Shown: piece by piece, positions 12,650 to 27,000 of the stretch | How positions within the stretch are numbered: position 1 is the first letter of the stretch | How the letters are laid out: every line of letters begins with the position of its first letter | NCBI RefSeq assembly: GCF_000003815.2 | Contig: NC_049986.1 | Coordinates: 1,000,864-1,064,863, forward strand | Direction of reading: 5' to 3' | DNA: 64,000 bases | Source: Branchiostoma floridae | Lineage: Eukaryota; Chordata; Leptocardii; Amphioxiformes; Branchiostomatidae | Translations under genes and position numbers: made by a program | The notes under the pieces: generated by a model | The model's database searches: none | Told to the model about the DNA's origin: nothing | Seen by the model: the letters and a program-made list of their open reading frames with translations, nothing else

Positions 12650-15087
12650 CAAATGCAGTGCTGGTACATTTCATTAAAATCGTGTGCCTTCTACATAACG
12701 TATTCAGTGACTAAGTCTTTTGCTTGCTCTCACTTAACCTTATATTTTGGGTATTTCGCTTCTATTCTAGTACAAGAGTGGCCACCTTGTCCTAGAATAG
12801 CTGCCAAATACACGAAAACAGGCTTTGAGAACAAAAGTCTTTTCCTCCTGAAATGATTACATACACTTAAATTTTCATTATGTATGAAATGAAATAATTA
12901 TACAAGCATGCTATCAACGTCAAGCTAATATGTACGTAGAAATGAAGATGTCAAAGCAAGTTCAGTAGGTTCACTGATACACTAAGACTCGTAAATGTTT
13001 CCACAAGCTTATTTTACACTATAGAAACTGAAGCTATTTACGTTTCATGTTTACTTAACTGTTGATAATCAGCTTTATGTACCGTCAAACATTTTACTGT
13101 GTTATAGTCTAGTGGTAATTAGGTTAGACAACCGTTGTTCTATGGTGCTATTCCAGTACAAATAGTGGCGGACTGTGTGAGTGGATAGTGGAGACACAGG
13201 TGTCACCTCCAAGAGGATGAACTGAACTGAACTGAACTGTGAATAAAGATCGGTTTTATTTATACTCTCGTCTCTTATTTAAGTCTTTATATTTCGTGTA
13301 TTTCGCGGCTCTTCCAGTCCAAGAGTGGCCACCTTGTCCCAGAATAGCTGCAAAATGCACAAATACAGTCTTTGAGAGCAAATGTCCTGAAAGATATACT
13401 CTGCGTTAGTTTTCATATATTTGTCAAAGTCAGTTGTGTAGCATTTTGTTTCCGTTCTTGCTCATATACAACTTTAGCAACAAATTCTACACTTTCTTTC
13501 TTATTGTCTATTTTGTCAACAGCTGCCATTAAAAAAGTTTGAAACGGCACATGTGTCATTTTTTCTCATTGAAAATAGAAGGACGAGAGTCCAGGAGCTA
13601 TATATGTAGTTTAAATTAAATTGTTTTGTTGAAGTCTGAAGGGCCAGAAATATAGTCGCATCACAATGCACCTTGAAGCAAAGCAGATATGAAAAACGTA
13701 TACACATGTATTTGAATGTAAAAAAAAACAACAACGATGTTCCTACTTTGCCCAGTATCCCCCTTACTTAACCTCTAGTTCGTTCTGGAGTAAATGAAAT
13801 AGCATCGCTTCTATAGCTACTTAAAAGTACGTCGTTTTGTACGTCCAGTCAATAAAGAGAAATCATCAGAGAAATACTAGTAATGTAAGTATCATCTCCA
13901 AGTAGATCATAGGCATATCGTGCAGTCAACCACGAAAAATAAAAATCATGATAAGACGTCGATATCGATGACATACTTGTAGTGTAAATACAGAATTGTT
14001 CACGGTAGTTTAATATTCGAAGTTTTCGCGATGACCAACGGCTCCTTCCATGCACCACTATAAACTCAAAACCACCGTCTATCCCCTCGTCACATGTACG
14101 TATTATACTTTGTAAATGGCGACGTGAATTTCGTATACTTTAATAAGGTTAACATGTGCTACGAGTGTATAGATGAGTACGGTTAGATGACAATTCTGCA
14201 GCATTGCCGAAAGCGGCTGTAATGGCTGCTGGCTCAATCTATTACTGTATATATATATTAAACCACGGGTGACAGACAAAAGACAGCACGTGCACCCGTG
14301 GTTAGAAAGCAAAAAGACTGAGCTAGCGGTTACATATATATTATAGAAGAATATATTATAGAAGAACTTTATTGCACGACAATTGTACATAATACAATGT
14401 ATGGCAAAAACTACTACATAAAATACAAAATAGAGGTATAGGATAATTCAAAGCTTAAAAACTTAGTTAACGTAACAATAAGGGCTAACGTAATTTTTTG
14501 ATATAGTATTACAATGGAGTAGGCTAATCATTAATTAGTTAAGGTATTCTTTCTAAGCATATTTGCCTATTTTTGCATCGTGGGAGTTTTATGTAAATCT
14601 GTTTGTAGCATCGAGTCTCTTGAAATCTGTTGTATTTGACTCGAGAAATATGAATAGTGAAGGCTAATTTGATGAAGTGAAAGGGGCACAAATACGGAAG
14701 ATTACGCTCCTTTCAAACGGCACACATACACACACAAAAGAAAATATGTTTCATATAATGTTGAATGTCAGTAGACTGGTGGGTTTACCTTTAATAACTA
14801 TTACACAAAGTTCATCAATAAGGTAACGTTTAATACATTGGTTTACATTCCCGTGCATGATGTTTGGAAATTTGCTTGCTTACTAGCGCCGACTAGCGGA
14901 AATTGTTGTACTTGCAGCAAGCAGGAAAATCTCGTTCCCAAGGGACCATTGACCAGAAAGAAAATGGCGGAAAAATAAAATCGTCTACGCCCTTGGCTGA
15001 TGTTTTCGTGCGTTTTCGGCCGCCCTTGAGGAAACAGAGCAGATTTCTTGAGATGCATGAGTAGATAACTGTCTCAAGTCATCGAAG
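12650..15087. other. Intergenic sequence upstream of XPR1
   Basis: AT-rich, with no supported gene. A stretch of about 100 bp is present twice (about 12740-12835 and 13283-13385, both containing AAGAGTGGCCACCTTGTCC). A short GAACT microsatellite lies at 13217-13240. The 150 bp before 15088 presumably hold the XPR1 promoter and 5' UTR, but I see no decisive core-promoter motif. Confidence 0.5.
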
Positions 15088-18000
15088 ATGAAGTTTGCGG
15101 AGCATCTATCGGCGCATATCACGCCGGAATGGCGAACTCAGTACATACAGTACGAGGTGCGTATATTTCTCTGTAGAGTACAGATACACAAATGATGTTG
15201 ATATTCACCGTTGCTATTATGATATCTAGAAAGTCGAACTCTCTGAAGTCGTCACATTAACGTTATGTGATTTGAGCAAAGAGCAAATGTTTGAATTGTT
15301 CAGAAATATTTTGGCGTTCAGAAATTGCAGTGCATGAACCATAAAATTATGTATTCGTGATTTGTGTTTTCAATAATTCATGGAGAGGGGCCATAAATGT
15401 GCATGATTTTATACGGTCATGATTAGGGCTGGGTATCGGTACAGCGTACCGGTACAAAACCGGTTTTTCTTATTGGACCGGTCCAGAAAAACCGGACCTA
15501 AAAAAATTGGGTGTACCGGGTGTTGGACCGATTAGAAAATTAAGAGATTATTTTATCAGGCATTCACGCGTTTTGGCGTAGTAGGTGGACGAAAATAACA
15601 AGAGTGAAGTTGAGTAGAGTTTATAGTAATTTCTACCAAGTTTTACAGCCAATCGTACAGGTGCAGTTATCGTTATAGGATTTTAAAACGCCAGTGTAAG
15701 TCTAATACTCCACCAAACAAATTTCTTTGTAGTGAAATGGACCATTTGTATGAGTCATACTCATACTGAATCAGGTCCAGGTTCAGGTCCGGACCTGGAC
15801 CTGATCCTCTGGACCTGAACCGGACCTGGACCTGAATTTTCTGTACCGGTACCCAGCCCTAGTCATGATAGACGATTTCATTAGTGGCTTAACCGTTTTA
15901 ATTATCACTTATCGCTTATAGTTATACGCCGACCATAAAACTGATCGATACATTATTCTTTTTAACTTAAAGAAATGTTAATTTGATAAAGAGTACTCTG
16001 ACTGAGTCTTTATGTGAGTAACAGCGGTGGTTGATAACAATGTATGGAAATTATTCTTTTATTCCAGATGATGAAAGATTTATTGTACGAGGCACAAGAA
16101 AATGCCCCAACAGAAGAAGGTGAGCTACTATTTAACACAGATACACATGCAGTATTGTCAAATGATTTTATCAAATTAGTGAGAAGTTGAAGCATTCAAA
16201 TGCTGTGGAGCCTGGAGACTTGTTTACTAAATGAAAAGTGATAGTGCAACACTCAATAAGTTTATTACAGAACATGGGCGTTAAAATAAAAATGTGATAC
16301 ATCAACATGGGCGTTGAAATAGAAATAGTTTTATGACAGAAAGTAGAACTAGAGGGGCCGCGTAGCACAGTGGTAGTGTATTCGGCCCGTGACCGAGAGG
16401 TCGCCGGTTCGAATCCGCCTGCCGTGTTGCCGGTCTTGTGCCCTTGGGAAAGGCACTTTACACGACTTTCCTCACTTTACTCAAGTGAAAATGAGTTGTC
16501 CGTCGGATAGGACGTTAAATGGAGGTCCCGTGTTTGGGGAGAGCCACACCCCGGGCACGTAAAAGAACCCGCCACATGTGCGATGGTGCGATGTGGCGGA
16601 TCAAACCATTCCGGCCAAAATGGGGTAGGGAATTTCCCGAGCAGCCTCGTAACCCCTGCTTCGCCTATTGAGTCAGTAACCCCTGCTTCGCCTATTGAGT
16701 CAGTGAAGTCAAGCTTGCTTAAGCTTGATGTTTCTGACTTAGGGAGAAGAGATGCTGCTACAGTTATCGCTATGGGCCGCTCTTCATCACCATGATGATA
16801 ACATCAGGCCCTACGAACCTGATTTAGAAAAAAAAAGAAGATATGGTATGGTCATAAGCGTCACCAACAATATAATGTAGCAGTCAGTACGCTTACCATA
16901 TCAGTCATTACGACTGCGAGCATTATACTATAGTTGGTGAAGATCGAGATACTCTGTTATTTAAAATGTTTGTTTTTTTCCTCCCATAGTGGCAGGCACT
17001 GCTGTCATTCAGCGATATTTTGCAAAGTTTGAAGAAAAATTCTTCGTCACCTGCGACAAGGAGCTGGCCAAAATCAACACATTCTTCTCAGGTGAGTTGA
17101 GGAACAAGTTTATCCAAATATTTTTCATGGTGCCTCTTTATTCTGACCTTTTATACTGTCTCCGTCTAGAAGAAGCAGACAAGAATCAAAAGGTTTTGCT
17201 TTTGGAATCCCCAGTAGGCGCCATTGTTTTGCCCTTGGGAAAAGCAGTTTATAGCTACTACTACTAGTATTTATTCCCTTGTTCAGGTAAAAATGAGTAC
17301 CAAGCTTTGGTTAGACTGAGATGTTCTTGAGTTGGTGGGATGTAAAGACCTACCATGCTTAGGGAAAAGAGAAGAAGTCTACACCAGTAGCTTCCACTAG
17401 GCTGTCCTAGTACAGTTCGGCAAAAAATCGGGAAATTGGCCAGTTGAGTCAGTCCATGCAAAGATTGATACTCCCCCCAACCAACTCTGGTAGCAAAACT
17501 CCCCTGCCAAATTACTGTAAATGTATTTTAGTTCTCAGGGATTTAATTTTGCGGCAGCGGGAAGAAGGACTTTTTGCGGTGGTTTTAAGTTTGCTGTATA
17601 CGCAGCAACATGCACTGTAATCTCTTACTGCCATGGAAAAATTTTCGCGGTGGTTTTAAATTCGCGGTGAAGAGGCCACCACGAAAACCGCAAACATTAA
17701 TCCACCTCAAAATTTTCTGCATTTATAGTACTAGTATTCTCCCTATAACAGCCAGCGCAGTCTTCTGGTAGAGACTACTATTCCTGTATGAGAGGATAAG
17801 CCTGGTGTTACAGAGCTGGTACCTAAATTGTACAAAATTGGAACAAAACTTAGAAACAAGACAAATACTTTTATGTGACTACTTAAACAATTTTCCTTTG
17901 TTTCTGTGGAACTGTAGAAAAGCTTGCGGAGGCTCAGCGTAAGTTTGCGAGTCTGCAGAGCGAGATGAACCAGGTAACGGAGCAGGAGGAACCGATCCCC

Positions 18001-21000
18001 ACCTTACGCAGCCGGCGCCACAGCCTCCTACGCCGGTCCAGGTCCAAGGAGAAACTCATCAAGACCAGAACACGCACCATCCAGGACCTCAAGCTGGCCT
18101 TCTCTGAGTTCTACCTTAGTCTCATCTTGTTACAAAATTACCAGGTAAAAATGTTCAGCTCAGGCCTTCTCCGAGTTCTACCTTAGTCTCATCTTGTTAC
18201 AAAATTACCAGGTAAAAATGTTCAGCTGGCCTTCTCTGAGTTCTACCTTAGTCTCATCTTGTTACAAAATTATCAGGTAAAAATGTTCAGCTGGCCTTCT
18301 CTGAGTTCTACCTTAGTCTCATCTTGTTACAAAATTATCAGGTAAAAATATTCAGCTCAGGCCTTCTCCGAGTTCTACCTTAGTCTCATCTTGTTACAAA
18401 ATTACCAGGTAAAAATGTTCAGCTGGCCTTCTCTGAGTTCTACCTTAGTCTCATCTTGTTACAAAATTACCAGGTAAAAATGTTCAGCTGGCCTTCTCCG
18501 AGTTCTACCTTAGTCTCATCTTGTTACAAAATTACCAGGTAAAAATGTTCAGCTGGCCTTCTCCGAGTTCTACCTTAGTCTCATCTTGTTACAAAATTAC
18601 CAGGTAAAAATGTTCAGCTCAGGCCTTCTCTGAGTTCTACCTTAGTCTCATCTTGTTACAAAATTACCAGGTAAAAATGTTCAGCTGGCCTTCTCTGAGT
18701 TCTACCTTAGTCTCATCTTGTTACAAAATTACCAGGTAAAAATTTTCAGCTGGCTTCTCTGAGTTCTACCTTAGTCTCATCTTGTTACAAAATTACCAGG
18801 TAAAAATGTTCAGCTGGCCTTCTCCGAGTTCTACCTTAGTCTCATCTTGTTGCAAAATTATCAGTTACAAATGTTCAGCTGGTTTTCTCTGAGTTCTACC
18901 TTAGTCCCATCTTGTTACAAAATTATCAGGTAAAAATGTTCAGCTGGCCTTCTCTGAGTTCTACCTTAGTCTCATCTTGTTACAAAATTACCAGGTAAAA
19001 ATGTTCAGCTGGCCTTCTCCGAGTTCTACCTTAGTCTCATCTTGTTACAAAATTACCAGGTAAAAATGTTCAGCTGAGGCCTTCTCTGAGTTCTACCTTA
19101 GTCTTATCTTGTTACAAAATTACCAGGTAAAAATGTTCAGCTCAGGCCTTCTCTGAGTTCTACCTTAGTCTCATCTTGTTACAAAATTATCAGGTAAAAA
19201 TGTTCAGTTGGCTTCTCTGAGTTCTACCTTAGTCTCATCTTGTTACAAAATTATCAGGTAAAAATGTTCAGCTCAGGCCTTCTCTGAGTTCTACCTTAGT
19301 CTCATCTTGTTGCAAAATTATCAGGTAAAAATGTTCAGCTCAGGCCTTCTCTGAGTTCTACCTTAGTCTCATCTTGTTACAAAATTATCAGGTAAAAATG
19401 TTCAGCTCAGGCCTTCTCTGAGTTCTACCTTAGTCTCATCTTGTTACAAAATTATCAGGTAAAAATGTCCGGTCCTTATGAGATGGAATACATGCCTAAC
19501 CCAAAATGAACTCTCAAAAATCGACTGTCTTTACAAACTCAGGTTGCTAGTTTTAAGAAGTAGATCAACATAATGCCTCTTATCTGACAACATTGATATG
19601 ATATATGATATGATATGATATATGATATATTATGATATATGATATGATATGAATAACACATAAAGAAGATGCATTTGTCATTTCGCAAAGAAGTTGACAA
19701 ATTCTTTTGTCCCTTTTTATGAGATTTTCATTTATTAATTTTCCTATCAAAAATGAAATATTAAACCATATACAGGGCACAGTCTTATTCCCTGTCTATA
19801 TTTTCGTGTTAGAGAACATCATAATTTTTTTCACCAGATTTGTCAACTGGACATTCTATTTTTCATCACCTTTTGTTCTTACCTATTATTATTCCAGAGT
19901 CTGAACTTCACGGGCTTCAGGAAGATCCTGAAGAAACACGACAAGTTGATGGAGACTGACCGTGGAGCGGCCTGGAGAACTGAGCACGTGGAGGTCGCTC
20001 CCTTCTACACCAACAAACAGATCGACAAACTCATCGGGGATACAGAGGTAAATCTGCCTCTGAGTCTCTATATTACATTTACAATGTAACTAGTCAGGGC
20101 TAGAAATAGTTTTTTTTCTTCATACCTGCACTGGTGCAGGTAAGATTTAGAATTACCTGCACCAGACAAATTTTACCTGCACCACTTTGAATTTAGGAAG
20201 TATGGATCATACTAAAATTGTTTAGGAACCATTACTATTTTTCCCTTTATACTTTATAGGTGTTAGCAGTCAATGCAGCTTATAACAATCCGTATACACC
20301 TACATCATAGGACATTTGTGTATAAATTCAGTTCATGGACCAGTGCAGGTTAGGTGCAGGTAGGCACCAGAAATACCTGCGCATGCGCAGCTCCAATTTT
20401 ACCTGCACTAACCTGCATATGCAGGTGTTATTTCGTACCCTGCTAGTATAATGCTAAATTTTCTTCTTCCACAAATAAAGGTACACACAGATAAAATTTT
20501 CGATGCTGAATACTGGAATATTTGCTGTGTAACCTCTCTTCAGTATTGATCCTGAAGAAGGCGACAATTTGATACACATACCATTGTACTTACTGTCTAT
20601 GATTACTACCAACACGGCTGAGCTCCGATGATAATTTACAATCTACCTCACTTTAACATAAACAAAGGTTCAAACAAACATATGTACCTGTAAGTCTGCA
20701 AATAACAGATAAGCAAAGAGTAACAAGCACTCAAGCAAGCTCCCTCTAAACCAGTGTACCGTATATCTTGAAACATTTGCTGTGTGACTTCTCACAGCAA
20801 ACTTATCACACACACAGAATTCTGTCTTCCACTGTGTTGCTACTGTTATTACAGCTGCTAACTCAAAGACACCATGAACTTTTGGATTTCCACCGTGCTG
20901 CCAAATTTGAGTCAATTTACAGTACATCCCAACACTTAGGAAAAAAATTAAAACATAGAGTGACAGACAATAGCTTAGGCTACCATCACATTTCCAAACC

Positions 21001-24000
21001 GGGGCCCAGCCGGGCTGTTTGCCAAAAAATAGAAATGTGTATATAAAAATGTACACTAGTAATGCCCATGACTTCTCTCTAACATCTTTTGTAATTTGGT
21101 ATCTTTTATATAATATATATCTTTTTTTTTCGTTCCCAAAAGCTGCCCGGATGGGCCCCAGCTCAGAAATGTGACAAAGCCTCAGTGCCATCCAAGCTAA
21201 GGTTATGGGAGCCCAGGGCTCGAAATACTGGGTGCATGTGCACCCAGGTGCATCCAAAATTGGACCTGTGCACCCAATTATTTTCTGTGGGTGCACAGGC
21301 CAAATATTTTCTTACTAATAGGTTTATGTATGTAAAGATATCAAAGTATACTAGTATACATCATATTCTTGACATTTAAGTGTTATAAAGATAATAAAGA
21401 TGTCTGTCATGGTAGTTGTTTTAGAATTTGATAGCTTGTAACTAAGTTTAATTATTACTATTAGGTTATTACTTGAATTTAAGTGATGCACCCAAAAATT
21501 TTTAAGCTGGGTGCACCAGTGCACCTAATCCCAAAAATGAATTTCGAGCCCTGGAGCCCCATAAACTAACTAGGATGGCACCAAGTTTACTTTAAGAATA
21601 GCTGTCACCAAACTGCCAAATGTGTAGGGTGGTTCTTCTCTGCACCTCCCCTCCACCCCTTACCCAAGGACAGTTGTACAACCTTGACTCAACAACCACT
21701 CTCTCTTGGAAAGATGATAGTGTATACGTAGACATTCTTCTTTTCCCATGGCAGTTGTCATGACAGTTCTAGGGAGGTAGTTAAAAATAGTTAACCTTCT
21801 TCAGCGTGCAAAATACCCACTTGCACACTTGCACATTGCAACCACTTTTTGCTTGGTGCAACTTACTTCTAAGCTCAGGTTGCACAGGGTGCAACTTAGA
21901 TTTTAAGCCTCAGAACTCTATTTTGTTGTCAATTTACTTGATCTTTAGTTTGAAACAAACATAAGTAAATGATATTAAAAGGTTATGTATTTTTTTCAGA
22001 AATTAGTGAATTGTAGGTGGTGCAACTTGTAATTCAGTAGTGCAACCTAGTTTTTGCCCCAGGTTGCTCAGTGTGCAACCTGGATCAGAAAAGTATTTTG
22101 TACACTGCCTTCTTGCTGCTGAAGATGTTTTGTATGATTGGTTAAGAGCCTAGTTAGCAAGGATAGTGTTAAGAAAAATTAAACATTTTTACTCTTAAAA
22201 TAGTCCAGCACATTATTAAACGAATAATAAAGGGTTAATGCCCCGGCCCGAGGTGTATATGGTGAGATAACCCCTGGTCAGGTGCGATAACCACCGAATA
22301 AACCACCGAGTGAGCGTAGCGAACGAGGTGGTTTATGAGGTGGTTATCGCACCTGACCAGGGATTATCTCACCATATACACCGAGGATAAGGCGGGGCAT
22401 TAACGTTATTATCATATAGCCTATCCAACTGACAGTTATTTCACACAAATTCATTTATAACAAATAAACACTTTAATACATTACATAAAAATACATTTGC
22501 AATATATATATTGTACAATAGTGTCTATATATAATACAAACATTAAACTATTTCATCATCATCATTTAAGTAATAATTTTAACTAATCATCTGTTTGTGA
22601 GATAGCATATCAGCATCAACATGTGGCTTATTTGCAATACAAACTACATGTATTAAGTGGAGTCCTGGTACCCCCCATGCAGAGCCTTTTCACTTGGGCA
22701 CGACAAAGTACGTATATATGAAGTGATTTAGGAAGGTACCGGATTAATCACGTTAGAAAGCCATAATGAAAATGTGTAAAATCAGCATAATTCCTTTTCA
22801 AGTATCCCTATATTCCCCGTGTGGAGCCCTAATTAACATAACCAATCAATCATAATATTTTTGACAGTTATGCATGGTTTACACAGTGTCACAAACAACA
22901 GTACAAAAAAAATTCATGACTGTCCCCTGTATAATGGTGCGGTCCAAAAAGTGGTCGGTTATTAGAATAACCGACCACTTTTGAGGTTACTGCCTGATAA
23001 CCCATGGGAAATGGGGGCCTCTGATTGGCCAACTCCATCTGGCTATATGATAATATAGGTTATTGAATAGCATTGAAAGAAATTATCATTCTTTACACAC
23101 AGAAACCATAGAAAGTCTTCCCCAAAAGCATAACATGTATCTAATGCTAGAAAAGGTATGAAACCTCATATCTTACCTGTCTTCTATATAGCCTTCTGTC
23201 CTTACTCATATGAAATGTCACCTTTCACAGAAGTAACTAGAGTTCCACGAACACATACCTTTGCCAAATAAACCAGGTTTGTTATGTAGAATGTGTTACT
23301 CATTACATTTTATTTTATATGCCTGGAGTTGGTTCCCATTGCTCATACAAATTAGATCCCTATTTACTTAATAATATTAAATTGTATCAAGCATCACTTA
23401 AGTTATCAGCATACCAAAAATCATGATGATACTTTCATCCTTCTTGAAACCGGCTCCTGCAGTTCAAGGAAAGACGTTAGCGGACCCAAACATACACCTC
23501 TTACTCTCTGCCATCTTTTTCAGTTACATATGTGACAAATTTGAAAGTCCTATCACTGAATGCAGTGGATTTATCAACTTCTGTCATTAATTATGCAAAT
23601 TAACTGTTAATTTGCATAGCTAGTATCTCATTGTGTAAGTTTTTACTTAGGCTATCTACATACCAAAAATCATGACGATCCGTCAACACGTTCATATTTT
23701 CCCATTAATTATGCAAATGAGATCATCATCTGCATAATTAATAATGTATTGATATTTCTTTCTTTCTCAGCTACAAATGTGACAAGTTTAAAAGTCCTAT
23801 AAAGGAATGCAGTGGATTTACAAACTTTCCTCATTTATTATGCAAATTAGCTGTCGATTTGCATAATTATAATTCCATCATGTAAGTCTTCCCTTCGGCT
23901 ATCTACAGACCAAAAATCATGACGATCCGTCAACACGTTCATATTTTCTCATTAATTATGCAAATGAGGCCGTCATTTGCATAATTAATATGCATTGATA

Positions 24001-27000
24001 TTTCTCTCTTTCTCATCTATATATGTGACAAGTTTGAAAGTCCTATCGTGAAATGCAGTGGAGTTATAAACTTTCCTCATTAATTATGCAAATTAGTTGC
24101 TGATTTGCATAATCAGTATTCCATTATGTACATTGTTACCTGGGCTATCTACATACCAAAAATCATGACGATCCATCAGCACGTTCTCCAGTTATTCTCG
24201 TCCAAAGTTTGAAAGGAAATCGGTGACTGCAGTTCCAAACAAGCCGCTAGGGGGTCCAAACTTACGGCACTTACTCTCTGCCTCAAGGGCTATCTACCAC
24301 TAAAAAATCATAACCACAGCATGTCCAGAACACGAGATATCAAAAATTGAGGTTCTGCTGCAGTACCTTAGCAAGCCGCTAGGGGGCCCATTATCGAACT
24401 TGACCTTCGTTTTCAAGACCCCTACCCACCTACCAAATATAATCGGGATACATCAAAGGCTTCTCGAGTTATGCTGTTAACAGACACACAGACACACACA
24501 CAGACAGACTCACAAGCCTAAAACATAACCTTAGCCATTCTGGCAAAGGTAACAATGCTTGTAGCATCTTTTATTCGGTGCTCAGACAGTTAAATCCCAC
24601 AGGAAGCCAGTATTTGAGAGTACAGTAATCCAGTGTTGTCCAGACTTGTAAGTTCTACCCTGTGGCACAATGGGCCCAGAGTGTTAGTCTGTCATTATTT
24701 CTGTGCCCTTTGACCCTCTTACACCTTACAGTAAAAGCAAGTTAGGAAAATGAAGATAAAGCTGTACCGGTGAAAATTCTCAATCTGAATGAGAAGTACT
24801 ATATGTGTCTATAAGTGACCATTGCACAAGCTTAATACTGTTCAATTAGCACAATTGGGTTATACAGTATTCCTTATATATCTAGTCCTCCTATTGTGAT
24901 AAAACTTACCCGGTAAGACTGTCAATAGAGCCATCACGCCTTCACGTGAACACCAGCTGTTTGGAGGGGTGACACATGCATGCACATCTCTTACTTAGTG
25001 TCAATCAAAGGATGTGTATGGGGGTTTCAAAACTGTTCCTATCCACAAAGTTTCTGTACTAAAGGAACCTACATGTTTGTAGCTTGTGTTTTTCTAAAAA
25101 AAAGGCAATTTTGGATGAATTCAGGTTCGTTTTTTAAAAGACAGTAGTAGCTAATCAGTGACTGATTTTTAATTTTTATTGATGACCAAACTCCCCATCA
25201 CACCCTTAAAGGATATATTAGCTTAGCCCAGACCTCCTTTAAAGACCCGAATGATTTTACAAAGTCTCCGGCCGTCTTCTCAATCGTCGCCTGTCTTGAG
25301 ATCAAGATGGTTCTGTCTTACCCCCGGCCCAAGTCTCTCCCCGTAGCGACCCTGTGTGTAACGCACCTGAATGGGAAAAAGGAAGTTTTGACTGCCAGGA
25401 TATGTGGAGATGTCAAAGTTTGGGTAAGACCAAAGTTTTAAAAAGTTACAGTATTCTAAGCCTTGTGAGTGGAGAAATGTTTTTCTCCTGTTGAAATTGC
25501 TATAACATTTTGAATGACAGATTTTGGTATGTCAGGTTTTGTTTCATTTTTATTCTAGTATCTTGTTGCCATACTGTGCACTCACAAATCTTTTGGTCTT
25601 TTGCGTACTTACGAATGAAATGATATAGAACCCATTAGGGCTGGGTATCGGTACAGCGTACTGGTACAAAACCGGTTTTTCTTATTGGACCGGTCCAGAA
25701 AAACCAAACCTGAAAAAATTAGGTGCACCGGATGTTGGACCGATTAGAAAATTAACAGATTATTTTATCAGGCATATACACGTTTTGGCGCTTGCAGGTG
25801 GAAGAAAATAACAAGAGTGAAGTAGAGTAGAGTTTATAGTAATTTCTACCAAGTTTTACAGCCAATCGTACAGGTGCAGTTAGCGTTGAAGGATTTTAAA
25901 ACACCAGTGTAAGTCTAGATCTCTTTGTAGTGAAATGGACCATTGGTATGACTATGAGTCATACTGCATCAGGTCCAGGTTCAGGTCCGGACCTGGACCT
26001 GATCCTTTGGACCTGAACCGGACCTGGACCTGAATTTTCTGTACCGGTACCCACCCCTAGAACCCAGAGCATAGATAGCATTGAGTCCTTTCTAAAGTAA
26101 ACCTGCCTTTTTTCACTTTTTGGGATTTTTCAGTGCATCAATATTTTGTTAGTGAAAATAATTATGATTTCAAGTTGTCTCTTTATATTTGAATACTGTA
26201 TAAAACTACTTAAAAGGGAATAGTTCCTGGTGATTTAAGTTTATGGTGGTCTTCAATTTGCAGTTGAAACTGCAGTGCATACAGGGTTGGACAAGTTTTC
26301 TAAAATTGACTTGTCCTATCGGGCAAAAAATTTACTTGCCCGAACCAACTTTTCCCTTGCCCGAAATCTAAATGACATTTTTCTATATATGTACATTCAT
26401 GGTCTTCAATTGAATTTTTGTTATTGGCTCTATTTTCTGTGTTAATCAATGCTTGATGCCATGACTTTGAAAAGTAGCAAGTACATAAAAATCTCACTCA
26501 ATGGAGAAAAGCTAACTTGTCCGATCGGGCAAGTGGGGAAGGACATGCACTTGCCCGAGTGGCATTTTCACTTGTCCGGGACTATAGGGCTAGTGGACTT
26601 GTTTATCCCTGGCATATGGTTTTACTGTAAAAGGAGAAATGTTTACTGTGATCTAACTTAGCGACGAATAGGTCGCTGGAAAAGCTGGAAGCAAAGACCA
26701 CCAGGAACATTTTACCTTTTACAGTTACTGTATTGCATAACTTTTAAACGTTAGGGAAAAAAAAACCTATAGAAGACAGGAACTGCATAGAGCTTTCAAA
26801 TTAAACAGGAATTCATGTACGGTTAGGTCTTCCAGGTGCATGTTGTAGTAGCTACAAATTTACAATGTAAGTACAGTAAGTACGGGGGTGAAAAGTTGAT
26901 GCTGACGCAAGATAGATACCCAGCAAACTCATGTCAAGGACGTCTGTAAGATTATGTAAAAAAAATGATTGTGTGTACTTGATTTGACCACAAAAATGTT

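Noticed and set aside
16353-16440. tRNA gene
   Set aside because: A and B boxes are present, but the sequence does not fold as a full cloverleaf and is followed by a SINE body and A-rich tail.
18092-19470. Regularly spaced repeats resembling a CRISPR array
   Set aside because: The units are continuous with no unique spacers, and they derive from XPR1 exon 4 plus its donor. The same applies to the arrays at 50949-51985 and 61600-62245.
20670-21296. 208-codon minus-strand ORF in XPR1 intron 5
   Set aside because: It overlaps the hAT-like MITE at 21213, has no recognisable domain, and its composition looks like chance read-through.
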